This document shows positions 1-9,686 of a DNA stretch of 64,000 bases, piece after piece. The position numbers were made by a program, and so were the translations under genes. The DNA lies in assembly GCA_030490835.1 (NCBI GenBank), contig CM059972.1, positions 8,524,264 to 8,588,263 on the forward strand, given 5' to 3'. Every line of letters starts with the position of its first letter. The first letter of the stretch is position 1. This DNA comes from Annona cherimola. Taxonomy: Eukaryota; Streptophyta; Magnoliopsida; Magnoliales; Annonaceae. Under the pieces are notes generated by a model that saw nothing but the letters and a program-made list of their open reading frames with translations, did no database searches and was not told where the DNA came from.

Positions 1-62
1 GCTTTCTTTTTCATTATATTGTTGGGTTCCTTTGGTGGCTAATAACTAATACTATTCATTAG

Positions 63-3000
63 GATGTTTGCAATCCTTCTTTGGCATCTGTTCTGTCAGA
101 ATTGAGAATGCAGGTGTTAGAAGGCCTGCAAGTGATGATGTTAAAATTCAAGGAGTTTCTAATCCAAGGGCTTTTAGGCAGGTGGTCCAGAATTCAATAT
201 ACTTTAAGTACTAAATTATATTAATAATTTTTTTGAGGGGCATAATTTCGTGTTCAATGCAATTGTCTAGGCCGTTTTAACCCGTCTTTCAAACTTGAGA
301 AATGAAGGCTTTGCTCCCCAAGTTTCCCCTGTTGAGGATCAGTCAATTTACAGCGCAAGTTACTCAGCCACTTGGGCACATCACAATTTTGGTCCATCGC
401 CTACACCCCATCTGGTATATATATTTTTTTGCTTTCTTTACTTGACCTTTTACTAGTGTTGCATTGAATTGACCTGGTTGCAAACCTTTTGTGATATGCA
501 CTTTCAGATGCTGGGCAATTGTATGTGAAATGTCTCATGTATGAAAATTAGAAGAAAAAAATTACATTGAAGAGAGACTCCCAATGGTTTTGCATTGAAT
601 TAGAATGGAAGTTATGCCAATGTGTCGTGTCTGCAGGACAAGTTGGCTTCTTGATGCTACCTGTCGTGATTGTGAAAAACATTCTGCTGAATCAGACAGT
701 TGATCATACATCGTGTGATATCTGATAATGGATCTACATATTTTTTCAGCCAAATAATGTTGAGGCTTCTGCCACCTTTGAGAGTAGAAGATCTTATACA
801 AGCTTGTAATATTGGTAGTGATGCTTGTGAGAATTTGCCTTTAAATATAGGGGGTTAGTTTAATTTTGAGTGCGAATGGTGCTGGAGAAACATAGAGCTC
901 GGGGTGGGTCTTTAAATTTTCGGTCTCCTTTAGTGGACCTGTCATCGTTCTTCTAAATTCTTTTGCTTCTTGTTTCACATCAGAGAAATTTTTTTATTTA
1001 TGACAAGAAGTCAATTATTTGAGCTTTACAAAAAAAAAAGAAAAAAAAAGAAAAGAAAAAAAAAAGAAAAAGAAAGAAAGGCAGGTTGAATTAAGTCTTC
1101 AATGCAGGTTAACCTGATTTGACTTTATAGAATTAGGGCCAAGAATTGATTTGTCGTTTGTCACTGATTTGTTGATTTCTAGATAGGATGATTTTTCTCT
1201 GTACAAAATTAAGAGCCAAGAATTGATCTCTCTCTCTCTCTCTCTCTCTCTCCCTCTTTCTTATGACCCGAACAGTGATTTGCGGGAACTTCAAAGTTAG
1301 GCTGCTTTCTCTTTCTCATACCCTTTTTGCAAATTTCAGATGTCACCATCAAGATCTCTTCGTCATGAGTCTCACAATGCTCCAGAACTGTTATTGCAGA
1401 AATTAGAGGAGGTGGGAAGCTCTGTGAAGGTAATTTAGTTCGAGACATTAAATTTGAAATTTATCCAGTGCTTGATGTCATAATGTCCATGCCATTTCAA
1501 GTCTTTCTTTTGCACGATGGTCGTGATCTATTGATACAAAATGTTCTTATTGGCATCATTTTTTTAGTGAACTTTTTGCCTAGAATCAGCACAAGAAGAT
1601 GCGAAAAAGACTCGATATACATTTGGGTTTGGTTAGTTTAACAATCAACTGCTACCAATGATGTATGGATTTTCAAGCTGAGTTTAAATAACATACCATT
1701 GTTGTGTCAAAAAAGTAACATACCATTGCATGCAATTTAAGTGATTAATGCAGTGAAAAAATCACAAGAACAGGGGAGTGGGGTTGTTTTAGGGGTGGAG
1801 GAGGACCCTCATTGAGCTAGGCATTGGACTAACGCAATTGTTAACAGGTGCCCTTTTCCTCTGAAGGTTATGTATTGGACTATAAAAATGACTTACAAGG
1901 GTTGCCTTCTTCCACTTGTCTGGTCAGTGGACCATAACAGTGGATTATTCATGTTCACTACGATGTGCCTTCTTTCAATAGGCTAAGCATTGACCTATTA
2001 TTATTATTTTGATTGGTGTATTTTACATCATATCTCAACATATCCTTTACAATTAAGCTTTGAGACAATTCTTAAACCTTTAGGAAGGAGACTACAAACT
2101 CCTAAACATCAACAGAGAGACAACGAGCTCCCAAATAATAATGGGGAGATAAACTCCCAAGCCTAGGTTTCGAACTTGGGATGTGCTGGCATTACGCTAG
2201 AGGTGAAATTGGGACGTGTTGGCATTACGCCAAATGCCACTTGAATGATCTCTTAAAGGAGGAGTGATCCTGTTAGCCCAGGCTAAGTCAATTCCTCACT
2301 TAGCCCACCTCAAAAATCCTATTTAAATTTTTTTTTTTTTTGCTTTTTTCTTCATACACTTGTTTATCTAAGTGTATTTAATATATAAATCAAGTTTTAT
2401 CATTTTTGGATATATGTATATATATATTTTAGATTTTTAAAAATAAGGGTATTTTAAATACATATATACACATAGATGTTTAAAAATCTCAAAAAAATAG
2501 ATAAACATATTCAAAAATGGTAAAACTTGGTCTATATGTTAAATACACTTAGATAAATAAGTGCACGAAGAAAAAAGTAAAAAAAAAAAAGTTATTGTAA
2601 ATAGGTTTTTTAAGGTGGGCTAAGTGGGGCATTTACTTAGTCCGGGCTAACAGGATCACTTCTCCTCTTAAAGATAACAATTCCTACCTTAAACTTCTCC
2701 TTTGCATACCTCCATGATACTAGGAGTGGAAAAAGGTGGAAAATGTTTGGTATATGTTTTTCTCCAGTAACGACTAGAGCCTAAGGGTCAATAATAAATT
2801 GAAAACTGCTGAAATATAAGGTATTTATTATACATAAAACTATTAAACTTGCATTCATGAGGATTACAAACTAAAGCATTGCTCTCTTAGTTACACCATG
2901 TAATGATAATGAATTTCTTACACGCACGCACACACCCCCCACTCTAGTTCATTGTTAGAATTGTTAGATAAAACACATTGAGGGTGTGTTTGGGAATGAG

Positions 3001-4131
3001 TAAAACTTTTGATGAAAAGTTGTAGAGAGTAGAAGTTGTCAAATGATGTGATATGATAGGGGTAATGGCGAAGAGTAAATAGGGTAAAATTAAAATAGAT
3101 AAGTTAGTTGTGTAGAAATGATTAAAAAGTAGGATAGTTGTATAGAAAAATGTGAAGAAATGATAGAAAAATAGGATAGTCGAGGAGAGTGAAAAGTTTT
3201 AACTTGACAATTTTTACTCGTTAACAAACATACCCTGAAAATGTGAGAAATTCAAGTGTTGCTTTGGCTTGTTCCATGCTGATGCATTTGAGCAAAAAGA
3301 GGGCATCTGTATTTGTGGCAATGTTGTTAAGACTGGGCTGATAATAAAAAAAATGGTCTGGTTTGAACTGGTTTATCCATTTGTAGAGAACTGATTGAAC
3401 CATAATATGATCTGATTGTAATTTTATTATGATTTAAAATCATATAAAATTAGATTTTCACTTTTATTAAATTTTAAGCAATATGCAATAAGTTTTTAAT
3501 GTAAAATACAAGATTATATACGTGCACACACAAATTCCTGTTGTAAACCTTGAGATACCAGTGCACAAATTGAAACAGATTGGTGAGCCATAACGGAACC
3601 TCCAACTGGCATGAATGAGACTGGCCAGTAGGCCGGTTCATAGTTGAGCCGGTTGTACCGTTCAGTCCCATCTAGTTCCAGCAACATTAATTTGTAGTTT
3701 GTTGCAACCGTCACTTTCTCAGAAATAAGCTGAGCAATTAAAATTTATAAAGTTCCGATAAAAATAAAATCACATAAGATTGCCTTGAGAACTCTAACTT
3801 GCCCTGAGGCACGAGTGTGATCACAATATCAATCTTCCTTTAGAAAATTGTGAGCTGGGGCATTTCGTTTATTGGTGTCTGAATACTGTGCATTACTTCC
3901 ACCAAAGTGCCTATGAAAGCAAAATAATTACTATTGGTTTTTTTAGCTATGCTTAATCATAGAAAATATAGGTTTAGATTTTAATGAGGGAATGCGTTTG
4001 TTTTGTGGCTTTCCGTTGGGCTGTTATTTATTGTTTTGCATTCTGAAATGACGGGATTTACATTGCTGTCCATAATGCTGCAGAGGGTCGAGAATTTAAT
4101 CGAACGCCGCTCTCAACAGTCAGAAGCGTAG
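63..4131 (+). CDS. C-terminal four exons of an unidentified plant gene (5' part outside window)
   Basis: Four coding exons fit together: 63-181, 271-414, 1340-1429 and 4084-4131, ending in TAG. Each intron has a GT donor and AG acceptor, and all three visible junctions are phase 0, giving about 133 residues of open protein tail. The chain has a basic stretch (GVRRPASDD), a Ser/Pro/His-rich middle (SASYSATWAHHNFGPSP) and a short amphipathic end (LLLQKLEEVGSSVKRVENL, then IERRSQQSEA) that could be a coiled coil. The third intron is long (2.65 kb) and holds a SINE-like copy, a Mutator-type MITE, a Tourist-like MITE and a hAT-like MITE. I do not recognise the family. The exon chain is well supported by phase and splice signals, while any function would be a guess. 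The first exon may begin at an acceptor at 61-62, so the gene runs off the left edge. Confidence 0.6.
1027..1252. repeat. A-rich simple repeat and (CT)n microsatellite in an intron
   Basis: 1027-1079 is an A-rich run with scattered G. 1227-1252 is a clean (TC)n run. Both lie in the intron between the second and third visible exons of the unidentified gene. Confidence 0.85.
2005..2233 (-). mobile_element. SINE-like retroposon, degraded copy
   Basis: Read on the minus strand, this shares its body with the clearer copies at 39561-39786, 58491-58764 and 62888-63088: a tRNA-like B-box region (AGTTCGAAACC), then lines equivalent to 'gggag-tt-tctccc' blocks, and an A-rich 3' end (seen as T-rich at its low-coordinate side). 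No clear target duplication could be read here. It sits in the last intron of the unidentified gene. Confidence 0.5.
2259..2664. mobile_element. Mutator-like foldback MITE, copy A (406 bp)
   Basis: The two ends are inverted repeats (GAGGAGTGATCCTGTTAGCC at the left, its complement at the right with one mismatch near the tip), and most of the element folds back on itself through an A/T-rich centre. It is flanked by the perfect 9-bp direct repeat CTCTTAAAG at 2250-2258 and 2665-2673, the target-duplication size of Mutator-like elements. A second copy lies at 34987-35389. It has no coding capacity. Confidence 0.88.
2982..3235. mobile_element. Tourist-like (PIF/Harbinger-type) MITE
   Basis: The ends are GGGTGTGTTTGG and its inverted, slightly changed partner (CAAACATACCC), with a 3-bp TGA repeat on both sides (2979-2981 and 3236-3238). 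It is about 254 bp and AT-rich, with the internal 'GTTGTGTAGAAATGATT' type phrases seen in all copies of this family in the window. It lies in the last intron of the unidentified gene. Confidence 0.75.
3319..3689. mobile_element. hAT-like MITE (371 bp)
   Basis: The left end is CAATGTTGTTAAGACTGG and the right end, read inverted, is TAATGTTGCTGGAACTAG. Flanks are an 8-bp near-repeat, ATTTGTGG at 3311-3318 and ATTTGTAG at 3690-3697, the duplication length of hAT elements. The inside contains CCGGTTCA-type phrases that recur near 24600, 57900, 59250 and 63100. Confidence 0.6.
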
Positions 4132-5491
4132 CTTGAAGCTGTTAAGTTCAATGCAGTGTTACCTGGGGGTTTGAATCATTGGTGCCGATCCTATGCAGCT
4201 GATTTTTTTTTTTTTTTTTTTTTTCATGTTTTTATTATATATGTGTGGGCTTCATTTAGATTTTCTTCATTGTAAAATTTGACGAAATTTCAGATTTCTT
4301 TGTTATTTTATTTTGATTCTTAAAAATCAACAAAATGAGCATGAACACATATGAAAATTAAAATAAAATATCAAATAAGTTCAAACAAGTATCATACAAA
4401 GAAAAAGACCTAGGCGAAGCTTATGCATTTATATAAAAAAATAATTTCTTTCGGCCCCCCGAATGATTGGCACCCTTGAATCATTTCATCATGTCATTTG
4501 TTTGCCGAGGTTTTTAGTACTTTTCTCAAATATATCAGTTACGTATGATTCTAATTTTAATTTTAAATATACTCACGATGTTTTCAAAATTTTAAATATA
4601 TTCACTACGTTTGCATTTAATTCAAAAAATGCATATTTTGTGAATTAACGTTGTTAGTGAATATATAAAATTACTAATATGTTATTTAAATTTAGGACAA
4701 AATTGAAAAAATTAAATTTCATAACTTACTGATGCTTTAATTGCATATGAATTTTAAATTTAGAGAGTCCTAATTTTATTTTTTTATTTCATTTCATCAT
4801 TTATTATTTTACTATAGGGCTATTTATTTATGAAAATTTAACTGATGATTTTTTAAGGAATGAGCTTTTTTGGGATCAAATACAAACGTAATAGTTATAT
4901 TTTAGATTTTCCATTTTGAAAATGTTGCAGGTACATTCGGAATTAGAGCAAAATGTAATGGTATATTTAGGTAAAGCTTCGGTTTTTATCTTTTGCTTTT
5001 AAATGTTGATGCTTCAAAGCTGTATTCATGGGAACCACCCATTACATACTTTCATCGAAAACTGCGAATTTCCATGTAAAAGTGAGTAGAGACAGCCCCC
5101 TTCGTAGATTTTCCGCCCGCGCTTTTCTTATCTAGTGGCGTACCACCACATTTTGAACGGTTAGGATGTTGATTTATCTCAATTTTCCAGTGGACAGGTG
5201 TGTGATTTCACGGCCGTGCTAAGGATTTGTTGCTCCAAAGTCCAAACTATTTAAAGCCAAGCCCCAACACCGCCAACCCAAGTGGGTTTTTTTTTTTTTT
5301 TCCATCTTTTTATTTGCTTTTGTTTTTGCTGGTAACAGTTTCGCCATGTGAGATCGTAAATCTTACAAAAAATCTTAATGGACATGAACTGATATATATA
5401 TATATATGTATATATTTGATTGGTCTTTTATTTTTACTGTTTAAAGAATTCGATCCCTGAACTAAAGGGCATCTGTGCCTAGTGAGTTTCC
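4132..5491. other. AT-rich intergenic stretch, no gene seen
   Basis: This lies between the end of the unidentified gene and the chromovirus. It holds a T run (about 4204-4225), a second T run near 5287-5302 and a short (TA)n tract near 5394-5410. The open frames here are short and AT-driven. Confidence 0.7.
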
Positions 5492-5604
5492 TGTCACGTC
5501 CCAAATATTTTAATAGAGGTTATGAAGGAAATCTCTACACAGTTGTAGAGAAATTAAGAAAGTGCCAGAGTTCTCTAGAAAGTTCTAGAGAAGAAGAGTG
5601 CATA

Positions 5605-5716
5605 GAATTCTAGAACCTTCTAGGCTTTTCTTGAATCCTCTAAGAGCTCCAAGAAGATCAAGACACTTCGAGAGAGTTCTAGAGAATTCCAAAGAGGAGG
5701 TGGGAAGATTCTAGAA
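5605..5716 (+). promoter_or_regulatory. Heat-shock-element arrays in the 5' LTR
   Basis: 5608-5620 reads TTC-TA-GAA-CC-TTC and 5704-5716 reads GAA-GA-TTC-TA-GAA. Both are perfect three-unit heat shock elements (nGAAn units at the correct two-base spacing). Extra partial units (TTCTAGAGAA, GAATTCC) lie between and before them. The second array is about 70 bp upstream of the TATA box at 5785. The match is seen directly; heat response is an inference. Confidence 0.65.
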
Positions 5717-5740
5717 AGCGATCCTAACCGTCCACTTAAA

Positions 5741-5750
5741 GACACGTGTC
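5741..5750. promoter_or_regulatory. Palindromic G-box/ABRE core (GACACGTGTC) in the 5' LTR
   Basis: A perfect 10-bp palindrome containing CACGTG, the core bound by plant bZIP and bHLH factors, lies about 35-45 bp upstream of the TATA box. It is retained in the right LTR at 9355-9364. Confidence 0.55.
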
Positions 5751-5784
5751 AAAATCCGGGGAGCTCCAAGAGGAGGGAAGAGCC

Positions 5785-5792
5785 TATAAAAG
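5785..5792 (+). promoter_or_regulatory. LTR TATA box (TATAAAAG)
   Basis: TATAAAAG sits in the middle of the 5' LTR at the expected place for the U3/R border, with an identical copy in the 3' LTR at 9399-9406. Confidence 0.7.
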
Positions 5793-6074
5793 GGGAGATG
5801 GCTCATTTGCTCAAGACATCCAACAGACACCAACTCAAGAGCACCCAAGCTCCCAAAGTGAGTTCCCTTGTAGCCTTCTAGTCCTCTTGTAAAAAGTCTT
5901 CAAGTAATATAAGTTCCTTTGTTCTTAAGTGCTTTATCCTCTTTTGCCCACTACTCTCTACCATCACTTTCTTAAGTGTTTGGTCCGGTTTTAGGCTGAC
6001 TTAGTCATCACAAGGGTGTGAGTAAGCTAAGTGCCGCACAAGTTCAGGGTTGTAAAGTCCCAGCTTGTGATTGT

Positions 6075-6086
6075 TGGTATCAGAGC
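6075..6086 (+). other. Primer binding site matching initiator Met tRNA
   Basis: TGGTATCAGAGC, the common plant LTR-retrotransposon site complementary to the 3' end of initiator methionine tRNA, starts two bases after the 5' LTR. Confidence 0.9.
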
Positions 6087-6106
6087 CACGTTGCATAGAG
6101 GAGATC

Positions 6107-7228
6107 ATGGACCCCTCAAGCCTTACTGATGTAGAAGCCAGAGCAAGCAAGACCAAGAGGTCATCATTCAAGGACGCTATCGTAGCCATGGAGGGAAGGA
6201 TGGAACGGGTGGAGCAAACTATCAAGGTGATGGCCGAACAGCTCAACCGTATTGTTCCACGTCTCGACGAGCTTACCTCCACGAGGGACGATGGACAGCT
6301 CCGAGAAGACATAATGGTAGCCATCAACTCTACTGCTGGCATGATGCGTCAGGAGATGGATGGTAAGCTTGAACAGTTGCTTGAACGGGTTAAAGTATTA
6401 GAAGGCCTAGATACTCGGGTGTCCAGCTTAGAGGCCGACGTGAAGGCTCAAAAGGAGGATATGATGTTGTGTAAGGCGGCAGTCGCCTCACGAGCCACAG
6501 GGACACCAGACTCGGTAAGGGTGGATGCTCCTAAACCCAAATCATATGGTGAGAAGATGGATGCTACGGAGCTTAACAACTTCTTATGGGGGCTAGAGCA
6601 ATATTTCGAATATTTGGGAATAGAGGATGATGGGAGGAAGATCCGCACTGCAACTCTCTATCTCACTGATTCGGCCCAGACTTGGTGGAGACGTCGAAGG
6701 GAAGACATCCAAAAAGGTATGGTTCGTATCTCCACTTGGGAAGAATACAAACGTGATTTTAAGGCCCAGTTTTATCCTAAGGATGCGGAGGATGAGGTAA
6801 AAGTCAAACTTCGAAGGCTTAAACATACAGACACGATAAGAGATTACGTTGATGAGTTCACTAAGACATCCCTTGAAATTCCTGATCTACCTGAGGAACT
6901 TAAGAAGTTCTTCTTCATGGACGGATTACAACCATGGGCAAAACAAGAACTAGTACGCCAAAATGTACAAGATCTTGCTTCGGCCATAGCTGCTGCCGAA
7001 AGTTTGGTTGAATTCAAGAGAGGAGAACCCTCCAAGTTCAAGGATAAGAAGGGATATAAGAGGAATAGTGGAGGAGAGAAGGGTGACAAGCCAAGAGCCC
7101 TAACTTATGGTAAACAATATGACCCCAAAAACAAGGGCAAAAAGCAAAAGGATCCTCCAAACCAGTTAGTTGTTTTATATGTGACGGTCCCCATTATGCG
7201 GCCGAGTGCCCAAAGGGGAAATCTCTGA
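6107..7228 (+). pseudogene. gag of the chromovirus (capsid part intact, tail frameshifted)
   Basis: The ATG at 6107 is preferred over the upstream in-frame ATG at 6071, which overlaps the primer site. The N-terminal third is a predicted coiled coil (ATG-rich, heptad-like MERVEQTIKVMAEQL). The middle is the retrotransposon gag domain, with the phrases TLYLTDSAQTWW, FKAQFYP and LRRLKHTDTIRDYVDEF. The basic C-terminal region loses frame near 7155. The zinc knuckle (CFICDGPHYAAEC, from 7171) lies in the next frame, so the native gag C-terminus is not encoded in one frame here. Confidence 0.88.
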
Positions 7229-9098
7229 GTGCCCTTGTGACACAATTTGATGAGAAGCCCCGTGAAGACCCAAACAAGGAGATCAGGATGAGATCTCTAC
7301 AATTCTTAAACGCAGTCATTAGTGTGAAGCCACCAATGCCATTAGCCAAGGGGCTAATGTACGCGTCTGTAAAGATAAATGACAAGGAAAGTCAAGCCTT
7401 GATTGACACAGGCGCAACACATAACTTTGTGACCGAGGATGAGGCCAAGAGGATAGGCCTTAAGATCACAAAAAAAGAGGGTGGCTGAAGACTGTGAATA
7501 CCACAGCCAAACCCGCGGTGGGTATGGCTCGAGATGTAGAGATGACTGTTGGAGAATGGAATAGAAAAGTCGATCTATCAGTGGTAAATATGGATGACTT
7601 TTCCATGGTTCTAGGACTGGAGTTCCTAGATAAGGTGTGAGCTCTTCCTCTCCCCTGCATCAACTCTTTATGCGTCATGGGTGGCAAAGAAGCATGCATG
7701 GTACCCTTGAGGAGGGAAATCGAATCAAAGGGTAAGACTTTATCAGCAATGCAACTTTCTAAGGGTCTCAAGAGGAAGGAACCTACGTACCTTGCGACTT
7801 TGAAGATGGATGATAATCCCACTCCTCTTGAGATTCCCAAAGAGATATGTGCAGTCCTTGAGGAATACAAGGACATGATGCCACCTGAGTTACCCAGGAA
7901 GTTACCACCTCAGCGGGAGGTGGATCACAAGATTCAACTGGAGCCTGGAGCAAGGTCCCCAGCCATGGTACCATATCGGATGCCCCCAAAAGAGTTGGAT
8001 GAACTGAGGAAGCAGTTAAAGGACCTACTAGATGTTGGCTTCATTCAGCCGTCCAAAGCCCCATATGGTGCACCGGTGCTCTTTCAAAAGAAGCATGATG
8101 GATCGTTGCGGCTCTGCATTGACTGTACTGCAGAGGAGGCAACTCGACTATTCTTGAAGCATATCGTGAAGTATTGGGGTGTACCTAAGACGATCATCAG
8201 TGATCGAGACCCCGGGTTTACAGGAAAGTTTTGGACCGAGTTGTTCAAACTCTTGGGATCAGACTTGAACTTCTTAACGAGCTTCCATCCTCAAACTGAT
8301 GGACAGACTGAAAGAGTAAATGCACTGCTGGAACTCTATCTAAGGCACTACGTGAGTGCCAATTAACGAGATTGGGCTAAGCTACTGGATATAGCCCAAT
8401 TCTCTTACAACTTACAAAGGAGTGAGTCTACAGGACAGAGTCCTTTTGAGCTGGTGACAGGGCAACAACCACTCACTCCTACAACCTTGGCAGCTGACTA
8501 TACTGGGAGGAGCCCAAGAGCATTCAAGTTTGCCAAGAAATGGAATGAACAGCAGGATATGGCTCGCGCCCACCTCGAAAAGGCCTCGATAAAGATGAAG
8601 AAATGGGCGGATCGAAAAAGAAGATTTGTGAATATCAAGAAGGGGATCAAGTCATGGTGAAGTTACTGCCCCAGCAATTCAAGACACTAAGAAAGGTACA
8701 TAAAGGGTTAGTACGACGTTATGAAGGCCCCTTCAAGGTAATAAAGAAGGTGAGAAAAGCTTCCTATAAGCTAAAATTACCACATAAACTCAAGATCCAC
8801 CCTGTCTTCCATGTGAGTATGTTAAAGCCATACCATGAAGACAAAGAAGAACCAATTCGAGGAGAGTCGAAGCGTGCACCAACGGCAGTAATCACCTCCT
8901 TCGACAAAGAGGCGGAGTACATCCTTGCAGATCGGGAAATCAGAAGACGAGGCGTACCTCCCTACTATGAATATTTGGTCAAGTGGCGAGGCTTTCCTGG
9001 ACGTCAAGGCAAGTTGGGAGACTGAAGACTCGTTGTGGCAATTTAAAGATAAGATACAGGAATTCTATAATGCCGCGCCGAGGACGTCGCGGAAATAG
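7158..9098 (+). pseudogene. pol remnant of the chromovirus: protease, RT start, integrase end, chromodomain
   Basis: In order: zinc knuckle and protease (ALIDTGATHNF, 7237-7488); a linker with a TGA at 7638; the first part of reverse transcriptase ([16 protein letters not shown] to LRLCID, to about 8125); a direct jump to integrase ([34 protein letters not shown]); a TAA at 8364; the integrase C-terminal region; and a chromodomain (YEYLVKWRGFP, then SWETEDSLWQF after a frame change), ending at TAG 9096-9098. The RT catalytic YxDD region, RNase H, the integrase zinc finger and its first catalytic Asp are absent. This is a clear non-autonomous copy. Similarity to known gypsy pol is by motif recognition. 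Confidence 0.9.
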
Positions 9099-9109
9099 GG
9101 GGGAGAGGA
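9091..9109 (+). other. Polypurine tract
   Basis: A nearly pure purine run (with one T), ending in GGGGGGAGAGGA, lies directly before the 3' LTR. This is the expected plus-strand primer of an LTR retrotransposon. Confidence 0.8.
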
Positions 9110-9686
9110 TGTCACGTCCCAAATATTTTAATAGAGGTTATCCAGGAAACCTCTACACAGTTGTAGAGAAATCAAGAAAGTGAGTTCTCTAGAAAGTTCT
9201 AGAGAAGAAGAGTGCATAGAATTCTAGAACCTTCTAGGCTTCTCTTGAATCCTCTAAGAGCTCCAAGAAGATCAAGACACTTCAAGAGAGTTCTAGAGAA
9301 TTCCAAAGAGGAGGTGAGAAGATTCTAGAAAGCGATCCTAACCGTCCACTTAAAGACACGTGTCAAAATCCGGGGAGCTCCAAGAGGAGGGAAGAGCCTA
9401 TAAAAGGGGAGAGGGCTCATTTGCTCAAGACATCCAACAAACACCAACTCAAGAGCACCCAAGCTCCCAAAGTGAGTTCCCTTGTAGCCTTCTAGTCCTC
9501 TTGTAAAAAGCCTTCAAGTAATATAAGTTCCTTTGTTCTTAAGTGCTTTATCCTCTTTTGCCCACTACTCTCTACCATCACTTTCTTAAGTGTTTGGTCC
9601 GGTTTTAGGCTGACTTAGTCATCACAAGGGTGTGAGTAAGCTAAGTGCCGCACAAGTTCAGGGTTATAAAGACTTCGCTTGTGACA
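9110..9686 (+). repeat. 3' LTR of the chromovirus
   Basis: It starts TGTCACGTCCC and ends CTTGTGACA. It keeps both heat-shock arrays (9222-9234 and 9318-9330), the GACACGTGTC palindrome (9355-9364) and the TATA box (9399-9406) seen in the 5' LTR. The base after the LTR begins the right target-site copy TTCC. Confidence 0.9.

Larger units (their letters stand above)
5492..6072 (+). repeat. 5' LTR of the chromovirus
   Basis: It begins TGTCACGTCCC. It is the direct-repeat partner of 9110-9686, with about 15-17 substitutions by eye (clustered at the last 20 bases) and one 4-bp length difference. It carries heat-shock-element arrays, a palindromic G-box and a TATA box (listed separately). The terminal bases read TT here where the right LTR has CA. 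Confidence 0.9.
5492..9686 (+). mobile_element. Ty3/gypsy chromovirus retrotransposon, internally deleted and broken
   Basis: The order is LTR (5492-6072), primer binding site, gag, protease, start of reverse transcriptase joined directly to integrase, chromodomain, polypurine tract and LTR (9110-9686). Flanks carry TTCC on both sides (5488-5491 and 9687-9690), a 4-bp match with the fifth base differing. The coding strand shifts frame at least four times (near 7155, 7480, 8640 and 8998) and has two in-frame stops (TGA 7638-7640, TAA 8364-8366). The element cannot make its own full enzymes but keeps LTRs, priming site, and chromodomain remnants. The chromodomain after integrase places it in the chromovirus branch; the exact clade was not fixed. 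Confidence 0.92.
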
